Shown here in pieces: positions 5,418-11,743 of a stretch of 14,537 nucleotides of DNA (positions are counted from its first letter, which is position 1; each line of letters starts with the position of its first letter). The notes beneath the pieces were generated by a model. The model did no database searches, was not told where the DNA came from, and was given only the letters and a program-made list of their open reading frames with translations. The DNA is taken from positions 1 to 14,537 of the forward strand of contig JAEYSQ010000237.1 of assembly GCA_023434465.1 (NCBI GenBank), written 5' to 3'. The position numbers and the translations under genes were made by a program. Origin of the DNA: Actinomycetes bacterium. Its GTDB lineage: Bacteria; Actinomycetota; Thermoleophilia; Solirubrobacterales; 70-9.

Positions 5418-6647
5418 ATGGATTTCGAAGCCGGTTCCGAAGTTGAAGGCCTCCTCGAGCGCGTCCGATCCTTCATGGACGAGCACATCTATCCGCGTGA
5501 AGCGGAACTCCACCAGGCGCTCGACGACGAAGTCAAGGCCGGGGTCGCCTACCCGGCGGCACTGGTCGAGATCCGCGAGAAGGCGAAGGCCGAAGGTCTC
5601 TGGAATCTCTTCCTGCCCGACGAGGAGTACGGAGCCGGACTCAACAACTGGCAGTACGCGTTTCTCTGCGAGGAGATGGGTCGCAGCCCGCTGGTCGCTC
5701 CGATGGCATTCAACAGCTCCGCGCCCGACACCGGCAACATGGAGATCCTGCTCGAGCACGGCACCGACGAGCAGAAGTCGAGGTACCTCGAACCACTCCT
5801 CAACGGTGACATCCGCAGTTGCTTCTCGATGACCGAGCCGGACACTGCCGGTTCCGACCCGACCGGCCTCGCCGCGAGGGCCGACCTCGACGGCGACGAG
5901 TGGGTGATCAACGGGCACAAGTGGTTCACCTCGGGCGCGGTCGGGGCCGAGTTCGCGATCGCCATGGTCAACACCGAACAGAGCGAGAATCCTTACGCCA
6001 ACGCTTCGATGATCATCGTTCCGGTCGACAATCCCGGTTTCGATCTGGTCCGGCCGGTGCCGGTCATGGGCCACGACAAGGGGCCGGGTCACGCCGAGAT
6101 CATCTACCGGGACTGCCGGGTTCCCGAAGCGAATCTGCTCGGTGCCCGGGCGGGTGGCTTCCTGATCGCCCAGGACCGTCTCGGCCCCGGCCGGATCCAC
6201 CACTGCATGCGGGCGATCGGCACGGCCGAGCGGGCGCTGGAGATGATGTGCCTCAGGGCCGCCGACCGCGAGGCTTTCGGAGGGCCGCTGGCCGAGAAGC
6301 AGTTCGTGCAGGACTTCATCGCCAGGTCCCGCATGGAGATCGACCAGGCCCGTCTGCTCTCGCTGAATGCCGCCTGGAAGATGGACATGATCGGCAAGCG
6401 AGGCGCCCGTCAGGAGATCTCGATGATCAAGGTGGTGGCCGCGAACATGGTCATGGACGTGCTCGACCGTGCGATCCAGGTCCACGGCGCGCTCGGCATG
6501 ACCGAGGACACCCCGCTGGCCGCGATGTGGCGGTACAGCCGCACCCTGCGCCTCGCCGACGGTCCGGACGAAGTCCACAAGATGGTCATCGCCCGCAGGG
6601 AGGTTGGCCGCTTCCAGAAGAAGCGCGCCGCCACCGAGACGCCCTGA
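5418..6647 (+). CDS. Acyl-CoA dehydrogenase, ACAD10/11-like
   Basis: The 409-residue FAD flavoprotein has the full three-domain acyl-CoA dehydrogenase layout: an N-terminal helical domain (about 1-130), a beta domain with FSMTEPDTAGSDPTG (136-150) and INGHKWFTSGA (164-174), and a C-terminal helical domain with QVHGALGMTED (354-364). At the place of the catalytic Glu of medium-chain enzymes the protein reads LADGPDEVH (379-387), so Asp381 is the likely base, as in the ACAD10/ACAD11 and related groups. It would oxidise acyl-CoA to 2-enoyl-CoA and pass electrons to an electron-transfer flavoprotein. The neighbouring convergent kinase is of the type fused to this enzyme in animal ACAD10/11, which points to unusual hydroxylated acyl-CoA substrates. 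The ATG start has TAGCGT 7 nt upstream. Confidence 0.93.
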   Translation: MDFEAGSEVEGLLERVRSFMDEHIYPREAELHQALDDEVKAGVAYPAALVEIREKAKAEGLWNLFLPDEEYGAGLNNWQYAFLCEEMGRSPLVAPMAFNSSAPDTGNMEILLEHGTDEQKSRYLEPLLNGDIRSCFSMTEPDTAGSDPTGLAARADLDGDEWVINGHKWFTSGAVGAEFAIAMVNTEQSENPYANASMIIVPVDNPGFDLVRPVPVMGHDKGPGHAEIIYRDCRVPEANLLGARAGGFLIAQDRLGPGRIHHCMRAIGTAERALEMMCLRAADREAFGGPLAEKQFVQDFIARSRMEIDQARLLSLNAAWKMDMIGKRGARQEISMIKVVAANMVMDVLDRAIQVHGALGMTEDTPLAAMWRYSRTLRLADGPDEVHKMVIARREVGRFQKKRAATETP

Positions 6648-6655
6648 CCTCGAGA

Positions 6656-6675
6656 GGGCGGGTCGGACCCCGCCC
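6656..6675. terminator. GC-rich hairpin after the acyl-CoA dehydrogenase gene
   Basis: GGGCGGG (6656-6662) pairs with CCCGCCC (6669-6675) around TCGGAC, 8 nt after the dehydrogenase stop. It is followed by the pyrimidine-rich GACTTCCTTATCC, which gives a weak intrinsic-terminator look on the plus strand. It lies in the 62-bp gap between convergent genes. Confidence 0.5.
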
Positions 6676-6712
6676 GACTTCCTTATCCGTCCGACCCCAC
6701 CCGACTTCCTTA
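6662..6712. repeat. Two-copy 24-bp direct repeat (period 27)
   Basis: Copy 1 (6662-6685) begins GTCGGACCCCGCCCGA and copy 2 (6689-6712) begins GTCCGACCCCACCCGA. Both end CTTCCTTA. They are 24 bp long with two mismatches and a 3-bp spacer. The last TTA of copy 2 is the stop codon (TAA) of the kinase gene on the minus strand. Copy 1 also forms one arm of the adjacent hairpin. It could be a local duplication of the kinase 3' end or part of a dispersed intergenic repeat. Confidence 0.7.
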
Positions 6713-7747
6713 CGCGATCCGGTTGATCGCCTCGTCGGCCTGGCTGACGAGGAGGTCGATGGTGGCCTGCGAGCGTTCGACCACGTCGCCGATCTCTTCT
6801 CCGTACTGGCCGGCGGCAAAGCGGGCCAGCACCCCTTCGGCGATGATCGCCAGCTTCCAGAAACCGAGCGCGACGAAGTAGTCGAGCTTCGAGATGTCGC
6901 GGCCGGTGATCTCCGCGTAGAGGCCGGCCAGCTCGGACCGCGTCGGGAAGCCCGGTTCGACCGTGGCCGGCGTGATCAGCGGAATCGGTTCGTCACCCGC
7001 TTCGCGCCAGTAGACCATCAGCAGCCCGAGATCCGCCATCGGCTCCCCGATCGTGCAGAGTTCCCAGTCGACCACGGCGGCGACTTCCCCGGTCGGGTTG
7101 TAGATCACGTTGTCGAGACGGTAATCACCGTGAACCAGGGTGACCGCGGATTGCGGCGGAGCAAGTTCGACCAGCCTCGAATGAACATCCTCGACCAGCG
7201 GCAGCTCCCGGGTCTTTGACTTCTCCCACTGGCCGGACCAGCGCTTGAGCTGCCGCTGGACGTAACCGTCATGCCGGCCCAGGTCACCGAGGCCGACTTC
7301 GTCCACGTTTACCGAATGGATCTTCGCCATCGTTTCGACCAGGCCCTCGCCGAGCCGGTGGCGCTGCTCTGGGGAGGGGAAGGCTGCCGCCTGTTCCGGA
7401 CCACGGATGACCGGTCCTTCGACGAATTCCATCACGTAGAACGGGGCGCCGGTGACTTCTTCGTCGTCGCAGAACCCGACCACCGGCGGCACCGGTACGG
7501 CGGTGGTCGCCAGCGCGGTGACCACACGGACCTCCCGGCCCATGTCATGCGCCGAACCGAGTGTCTTGCCGAGCGGCGGTCGCCTCAGCACCCACCTCGA
7601 ACCTCCCTGGTCGGTGACCAGATAGGTGAGGTTCGACATCCCCCCATGGATCTTCTCGTAGTCGAGCGGCGGCTCGAGTTCGACGACCCGTTCGCGGAAC
7701 CATTCCTCGAGTGGCCCGTGCTCGATGCCATCCGTTTGAGAGTTCAT
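6710..7747 (-). CDS. APH-fold kinase of the ACAD10/11 N-terminal type
   Basis: The 345-residue protein belongs to the aminoglycoside-phosphotransferase/choline-kinase fold. It has a glycine-rich HGGMSNLTYLV (34-44), the lysine-equivalent strand RWVLRRPP (51-58), the hinge FYVMEFVEGPVI (103-114), the catalytic loop HGDYRLDN (206-213, Asp208 and Asn213) and the metal-binding VVDWELCTIGEPMADLG (225-241, Asp227). YVMEFVEGPVI and DWELCTIG are typical of the kinase half of ACAD10/ACAD11 rather than of antibiotic-resistance enzymes. Known relatives phosphorylate the 4-hydroxyl of 4-hydroxyacyl-CoA (LvaA in levulinate catabolism). It is convergent with the acyl-CoA dehydrogenase, so the two may work on one pathway. 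The ATG at 7747 is chosen because TAGTCT (7761-7756) lies 8 nt upstream, although the frame stays open to 8635 as an artefact. Confidence 0.9.
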   Translation of the reverse strand: MNSQTDGIEHGPLEEWFRERVVELEPPLDYEKIHGGMSNLTYLVTDQGGSRWVLRRPPLGKTLGSAHDMGREVRVVTALATTAVPVPPVVGFCDDEEVTGAPFYVMEFVEGPVIRGPEQAAAFPSPEQRHRLGEGLVETMAKIHSVNVDEVGLGDLGRHDGYVQRQLKRWSGQWEKSKTRELPLVEDVHSRLVELAPPQSAVTLVHGDYRLDNVIYNPTGEVAAVVDWELCTIGEPMADLGLLMVYWREAGDEPIPLITPATVEPGFPTRSELAGLYAEITGRDISKLDYFVALGFWKLAIIAEGVLARFAAGQYGEEIGDVVERSQATIDLLVSQADEAINRIA

Positions 7748-7751
7748 GGGA

Positions 7752-7781
7752 CAAGAGACTACGAGGCCATCTAGTCTCTTG
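7752..7781. promoter_or_regulatory. Perfect inverted repeat holding two divergent -10 boxes
   Basis: CAAGAGACTA (7752-7761) and TAGTCTCTTG (7772-7781) form a perfect 10-bp inverted repeat with a 10-bp spacer in the 36-bp gap between the kinase (ATG 7747, minus) and the histidine kinase (ATG 7784, plus). Each arm contains an outward-pointing TAGTCT: 7772-7777 ends 6 nt before the plus ATG, and 7761-7756 ends 8 nt before the minus ATG. The arrangement reads as a pair of divergent leaderless promoters. The identical flanking CTTG also makes it a possible binding site for a dimeric regulator. Confidence 0.55.
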
Positions 7782-7783
7782 CC

Positions 7784-8857
7784 ATGCCGTACACGGAAGG
7801 AATGCCCACCGACGATGCCGGCCTTCTGCGACGCTCGCTCGATGGCATGACTTCCGCCGGGATCCTCACCATCGACCGGAACAACGTGATCAGCCAGGCG
7901 AGTGGGCCGGCGCTCCAAAAGGCGCCTACGCTGGTCCCGGGCGTACCGCTCCGCGAAGCGCTGGAGGACCTCACCCACGAGGAGATGATTGATCGACTGT
8001 TGATCGCCCGCGAGATCGCGACCTTTGCGACGCGACCGGGCGGCCGGGAGTATCACTGGATGGTCTGGGGCGACCGAAATTCCCACGACGAGCTGGTCAT
8101 GACTTTCTGGGATACCGACTGGAGCGACGAGATGAACGAGCGTCGCGCCGCCTTCACCATGGCTGCCTCGCATGAACTTCGAGGGCCTCTCACAGCGATC
8201 CAGGGCTTCGCCGAGATCCTCAACATGAATCCCGGGAATCTGACGCCCGAGCAGGCTGAGGCAGCGGCGATAGTCGAGCAAACGGCCAAACACCTTTCGA
8301 TTCTGGTCGAGGATGTATTCGACCTCAGCCGCAACAGCTTCGGAGAGCTCCGGCTGAATCTCGACGAAACGGATCTCGGAGAGATCGTCAGCGACGTGTA
8401 CTCGTTGACCAGACCCGAAGTCGAAGCCCGGGACCAGTTGCTTTCCTGCGAGATCGAAGGCAGCCTCCCTTCTCTCCGGGCAGACCGCTCGCGGGCACGG
8501 CAGATGATCACCAACCTCGTCAGGAACGCTTCGATCCACAACGAGGAGGGCATCTCGATTCGCATCCTGGCCCGGACCGAAGGGGAATACGTCACGGTGA
8601 CCGTCGAAGACGATGGCAAAGGTTTGCCCTTCCACGATCCGGAGGAGGCCTTCCGGACCTTTCGACGGGGAGCCGACGTCAAGGTCGGAGACCGGACCGG
8701 TTCCGGCATCGGTCTTTCGGTAACCAAACGGCTGATCCAGTTACACCGCGGAGACGTCGAAGTCGAATCGAGCCCGGGGGACGGGGCGAGGTTCACGCTC
8801 TGGTTTCCGGTCGACCGCGACAAGGCCCTCGCGCCACGGGCACCGGGCCCCGCTTGA
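7784..8857 (+). CDS. Soluble PAS-type sensor histidine kinase
   Basis: The 357-residue protein lacks membrane helices and a signal peptide, so it senses in the cytoplasm. Residues about 15-112 form a PAS-like domain (GILTIDRNNVISQAS at 26-40, ending VMTFWDTDW). The dimerisation/phosphoacceptor domain contains AASHELRGPLTAIQGF with His130. The ATPase domain shows the N box (ITNLVRNASIHNE, 242-254), the G1 box (EDDGKGL, 275-281), the G2 box (TGSGIGLSV, 305-313) and the final SSPGDGARFTLWFP. All key residues are present, so it should be active. TAGTCT ends 6 nt before the ATG, suggesting leaderless expression. Its TGA overlaps the TTG of the next gene, so kinase and receiver are made together. 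The signal sensed is unknown. Confidence 0.92.
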   Translation: MPYTEGMPTDDAGLLRRSLDGMTSAGILTIDRNNVISQASGPALQKAPTLVPGVPLREALEDLTHEEMIDRLLIAREIATFATRPGGREYHWMVWGDRNSHDELVMTFWDTDWSDEMNERRAAFTMAASHELRGPLTAIQGFAEILNMNPGNLTPEQAEAAAIVEQTAKHLSILVEDVFDLSRNSFGELRLNLDETDLGEIVSDVYSLTRPEVEARDQLLSCEIEGSLPSLRADRSRARQMITNLVRNASIHNEEGISIRILARTEGEYVTVTVEDDGKGLPFHDPEEAFRTFRRGADVKVGDRTGSGIGLSVTKRLIQLHRGDVEVESSPGDGARFTLWFPVDRDKALAPRAPGPA

Positions 8858-9204
8858 GTCGCGTACTGGTCATCGAGGACTCGCCCGCGATCGCCCTCTT
8901 GCTCAGGCGTCGCCTCGAGATGGCGGGCCACCGGGTAGAAGTCGCGGCCGGCGGCCTTCAGGCTCTCGAGATGCTGGAGAAACCGGATCTTCCGCAACTC
9001 GTCCTGGCCGACGTGATGATGCCGGGCATCGACGGCCTTGAAACCCTGGGCCGGATCAAGGCGAAGCACGCTCGCCTGCCGGTCATCCTGGTGACCGGCC
9101 AGCATCTGGAGCCGGCTGCAGGCCGCAAAGCCGACGCAGTGATCGCCAAGCCGATCGACTTCGACGAACTGCTGCGGACGATCGAAGTTCTGGCCCCGGC
9201 CTAG
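8854..9204 (+). CDS. Single-domain response regulator (receiver only)
   Basis: The 116-residue protein is one CheY-like receiver domain. It has acidic residues E8/D9 (VIEDSPA), phosphoacceptor Asp53 (LADVMMPGIDG), Thr81 (ILVTG) and Lys99 (IAKPID). There is no DNA-binding or enzymatic output domain. It therefore probably acts by protein contact or passes the phosphate on, as in CheY- or Spo0F-like relays. The TTG start overlaps the histidine kinase stop as TTGA, giving translational coupling, and the match of the N-terminus (MSRVLVIED) to the domain start supports it. Its TAG stop shares a CTAG palindrome with the stop of the convergent helicase gene, leaving no room for a terminator between them. 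Confidence 0.93.
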   Translation: MSRVLVIEDSPAIALLLRRRLEMAGHRVEVAAGGLQALEMLEKPDLPQLVLADVMMPGIDGLETLGRIKAKHARLPVILVTGQHLEPAAGRKADAVIAKPIDFDELLRTIEVLAPA

Positions 9205-10760
9205 CTCCGCGCGATTTCGACCCGGATGCCCGAACCCTTGAGCCGGGTACCGTCGAGAAATTCAACCGTCTTCTCGGCCACGTCACCGTCGACCTCGATG
9301 AAGGAGAAGCGCTCGAGCACCCTGACGTCAGCGATCTGGTCATCGCTCAGGACGGCGCCTTCGCGCAACGCCCAGCGAAGATCCTCTTCAGTGATGTCGG
9401 AACGCGATCCCCGGTTGACGAAAAGCTTGATCGCGCCATCGGCGGTCTCGGGAACGCCGTTGGCGTCCTCGCTGCCGTCGTCATCCTGCGCTGCCAGGGG
9501 AACCTCCACGACTTCATCCACGTCCTCGACCTCTTCGACGGTCACCGTGGGCTGATCATCGAGCGCGGCCGGTTTCTCGCCCCGGTGCTTGCGGCGTGGC
9601 GGCCGCGCGTGCTCGATCCGATCCTCGGGCTTTTCCCATTCGGAGATCGACGCCTTGACGTCCTTCTTGATCTGGTCGAGGTCGCGGCGCTGGTCCGGCG
9701 TGACGAAGGTGATCGCGCGGCCGGTCCTTCCGGCGCGGCCGGTGCGGCCGATCCGGTGGACATAGGTCTCGGAACTGTTAGGGATGTCGTAGTTGATGAC
9801 GTGGGTGACGTGATCGACATCGAGTCCGCGGGCCGCGATGTCGGTTGCCACCAGCAGCCGGCACCGATGGTTCTTGAAGGCGAGCATGACGCCGTCGCGG
9901 ACACCCTGGCTGAGGTCGCCGTGCAGTGCCTTGACGTCAAGGCCGCGGTTCTTCAGGTCCCGTTCGAGTCTCGAAGCACCGATCTTGGTGCGGCAAAAGA
10001 GAATCGCCTGCTCCGGATCCTCGGCCTTGACCACGTCGATCAGCTTGTCGACCTTGGACCGGCCGGGTACCTCGACGAAGGCCTGTTCTATCGCGTCGAC
10101 GGTCAAAGTCTTCGGGGTGATCGAGATCATCACCGGGTCGTACATGAAGGTGTCGGCCAGTCGCTTGATCGGGGGCGGCATCGTGGCCGAGAAGAGCGCC
10201 GTCTGACGGCCGCTCGGGCACATCCGGAGGATCTTCTCGACGTCCTCGAGGAAGCCGAGGTCGAGCATCTCGTCGGCTTCGTCGAGCACCACGAAGCGGG
10301 CTGCGGTGAGGACCAGCGAACGACGCGAGATCAGGTCCTTCATGCGGCCGACCGTGGCTACGACCACGTGGGCGCCGGAGCGGAGCTGGGCCTGCTGGCT
10401 GCGGATCGGTGCTCCACCGAAGACGGCGACGATCTCGATGTCGAGATGTTCGGCGTAGGAACGCAGGGCCTGGGTGACCTGGATGCAGAGCTCGCGGGTC
10501 GGGGTCAGGATCACGGCCTGCACCTCGTCGTTCGACGGATCGAGGTATTGCAGCATCGGCAAACCGAATGCGGCGGTCTTGCCGGTCCCGGTCTGGGCCT
10601 GGCCGATAACGTCGTGGCCGGCCAGAAGCTCGGGGATTGCTTCCGCCTGGATCGGGCTCGGCTTCTCGAAGCCGATCTCGTCGATCGCCTGCTGGATCGC
10701 GGGGCTAAGCCCGAGGTCCTTGAAAAGTTTCTCTTCTGTCTGTTCTGTCTGTTCAGTCAT
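9201..10760 (-). CDS. deaD: DEAD-box ATP-dependent RNA helicase with DbpA-type RNA-binding tail
   Basis: The 519-residue protein has the full set of helicase motifs: Q motif (FEKPSPIQ, 31-38), motif I AQTGTGKT (55-62), PTREL (87-91), GG (115-116), DEAD (160-163), SAT (191-193), ATDIAARGLDV (305-315) and HRIGRTGRAG (335-344). Motif Ib reads ATVGR (135-139) where TPGR is usual. After a basic/acidic linker (about 380-440), residues 443-518 form a DbpA/CsdA-type RNA-binding domain, so it is probably a DeaD/CsdA-like helicase remodelling rRNA or structured mRNA. The N-terminus TEQTEQTEE comes from a 9-bp tandem repeat. Its ATG overlaps the TGA of the upstream oxidoreductase gene (ATGA), so translation is likely coupled. 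No promoter is visible immediately before it. Confidence 0.95.
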   Translation of the reverse strand: MTEQTEQTEEKLFKDLGLSPAIQQAIDEIGFEKPSPIQAEAIPELLAGHDVIGQAQTGTGKTAAFGLPMLQYLDPSNDEVQAVILTPTRELCIQVTQALRSYAEHLDIEIVAVFGGAPIRSQQAQLRSGAHVVVATVGRMKDLISRRSLVLTAARFVVLDEADEMLDLGFLEDVEKILRMCPSGRQTALFSATMPPPIKRLADTFMYDPVMISITPKTLTVDAIEQAFVEVPGRSKVDKLIDVVKAEDPEQAILFCRTKIGASRLERDLKNRGLDVKALHGDLSQGVRDGVMLAFKNHRCRLLVATDIAARGLDVDHVTHVINYDIPNSSETYVHRIGRTGRAGRTGRAITFVTPDQRRDLDQIKKDVKASISEWEKPEDRIEHARPPRRKHRGEKPAALDDQPTVTVEEVEDVDEVVEVPLAAQDDDGSEDANGVPETADGAIKLFVNRGSRSDITEEDLRWALREGAVLSDDQIADVRVLERFSFIEVDGDVAEKTVEFLDGTRLKGSGIRVEIARS

Positions 10761-11704
10761 CTCTTTGGGTCCAACAAAAGTTTGCCGACCGTCTTTCGGC
10801 CGGCGATGTCGCGATGGACTTGACGGGCTTCGGAAAGGCCGAAGGTTCCTCCGGCCACGGTCGTGAGTTCACCCCGGGCAGTCGCGCCGAAAACCCGGTC
10901 AATCGAGTCGCGGGCGAGTTCCGGCCGGGCCAGCAGGTGCATCAGCCAGAAGCCGGTAACACTGAGGATGTTCTTCAGCAGTTTGCCAGTCCTTACCTCA
11001 TTCTGCTCGCGGGAGGAAATTCCGACCACGACCATCCGGCCGAACGGCCGGAGCGTTTCGAGTAACTGGTCGAACGAATCGCCGCCCGCCATTTCCAGAA
11101 CGAGGTCCACCGAACCCCCCGCCGCCTCGGAAACTTCGGCCGCCAGATCTCGGCTGCGGGAGTCGATCACCGCATCGGCCCCGAGGTCCAGTACGAGACG
11201 CTGTTTTTCCTCGCCCGAAGCGAGGCCGATCACCTTACCGGCCCCCATCGAGCGAGCCAGCTGGACGGCAAGGCTTCCGGTACCCCCGGCCGCGGCGCCG
11301 ACCACCACGGTCTCGCCGGCCTTGAGGTGGCCGGCAAGCGTCAGGACTCCGTCAGCGGTAACCCCCTGAATCATGATCGCGGCAGCCTGATCGTCGTCGA
11401 GCTCGTCCGGAACCGGGACCAGCACCGACTCCGGCACCGCGATCCGTTCGGCGTAGGCACCGTTCGGCACCACCGCCGCCACCCTCCGGCCATCCCCGGT
11501 CACACCCACGAACTCGATCCCGGGAATCAGGGGAAGAGCCTGGCTGGCGACGTAGTGGTCCCTCGTGATGTGGGTGTCGGAGAAGTTGACGCCGACCCGG
11601 CTGATCTCAACCAGAGTCTCGCCTGCGGCCGGAACCGGGTCGGGCAGATCGACCAGGTTCATAACCTCGGGGCCGCCGAATTCCTCGATCTGGATCGCCT
11701 TCAC
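10757..11704 (-). CDS. Quinone-oxidoreductase-like MDR family NADPH oxidoreductase
   Basis: The 315-residue protein is a zinc-independent medium-chain dehydrogenase/reductase. The GroES-like N-terminal domain begins MKAIQIEEFGGPEVM and includes ISRVGVNFSDTHI (34-46) and PLIPGIEFVG (58-67). The Rossmann cofactor domain has AAAGGTGSLAVQLAR (137-151), and the C-terminal GKTVGKLLL closes the fold. The cysteine and histidine ligands of zinc alcohol dehydrogenases are absent. It would reduce quinones or alpha,beta-unsaturated carbonyls with NADPH in the cytosol; the natural substrate is unknown. The GTG start at 11704 has a CAAGAT box 6 nt upstream, weaker than the other -10 candidates here. It is the first gene of a two-gene unit with the helicase, an odd partnership with no obvious functional link. 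Confidence 0.92.
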   Translation of the reverse strand: MKAIQIEEFGGPEVMNLVDLPDPVPAAGETLVEISRVGVNFSDTHITRDHYVASQALPLIPGIEFVGVTGDGRRVAAVVPNGAYAERIAVPESVLVPVPDELDDDQAAAIMIQGVTADGVLTLAGHLKAGETVVVGAAAGGTGSLAVQLARSMGAGKVIGLASGEEKQRLVLDLGADAVIDSRSRDLAAEVSEAAGGSVDLVLEMAGGDSFDQLLETLRPFGRMVVVGISSREQNEVRTGKLLKNILSVTGFWLMHLLARPELARDSIDRVFGATARGELTTVAGGTFGLSEARQVHRDIAGRKTVGKLLLDPKR

Positions 11705-11710
11705 AAAGCA

Positions 11711-11716
11711 ATCTTG
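11711..11716 (-). promoter_or_regulatory. Weak -10-like box CAAGAT for the oxidoreductase gene
   Basis: CAAGAT on the minus strand ends 6 nt before the GTG at 11704. It keeps the A at position 2 and T at position 6 of the -10 consensus but lacks the first T. It would give a leaderless mRNA covering the oxidoreductase and helicase genes. Confidence 0.3.
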
Positions 11717-11729
11717 TCACGCTGGCGGG

Positions 11730-11735
11730 TACGAT
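11730..11735 (+). promoter_or_regulatory. -10-like box TACGAT for the PfkB kinase gene
   Basis: TACGAT ends 8 nt before the ATG at 11744, in the 39-bp gap to the divergent oxidoreductase gene. No Shine-Dalgarno is seen in the short interval. It would drive a near-leaderless transcript of the sugar kinase and probably the acyltransferase. Confidence 0.45.
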
Positions 11736-11743
11736 CCGCGGCC

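Noticed and set aside
5819..7219. 466-codon plus-strand frame overlapping the dehydrogenase and kinase genes
   Set aside because: An Arg/Pro/Gly-rich shadow frame crossing two convergent genes, with no domain and no start signal.
6710..7747. Antibiotic-resistance aminoglycoside phosphotransferase
   Set aside because: The fold is the same, but YVMEFVEGPVI and DWELCTIG match the ACAD10/11-type metabolic kinases, and the dehydrogenase neighbour supports that.
7748..8635. Upstream extension of the kinase frame across the histidine kinase gene
   Set aside because: The extension is antisense to a clear histidine kinase. The family fold begins shortly after the ATG at 7747, and a -10-like box sits 8 nt before that ATG.
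9585..10823. 412-codon plus-strand frame opposite the DEAD-box helicase
   Set aside because: Antisense to a gene with all helicase motifs; composition typical of a shadow frame.
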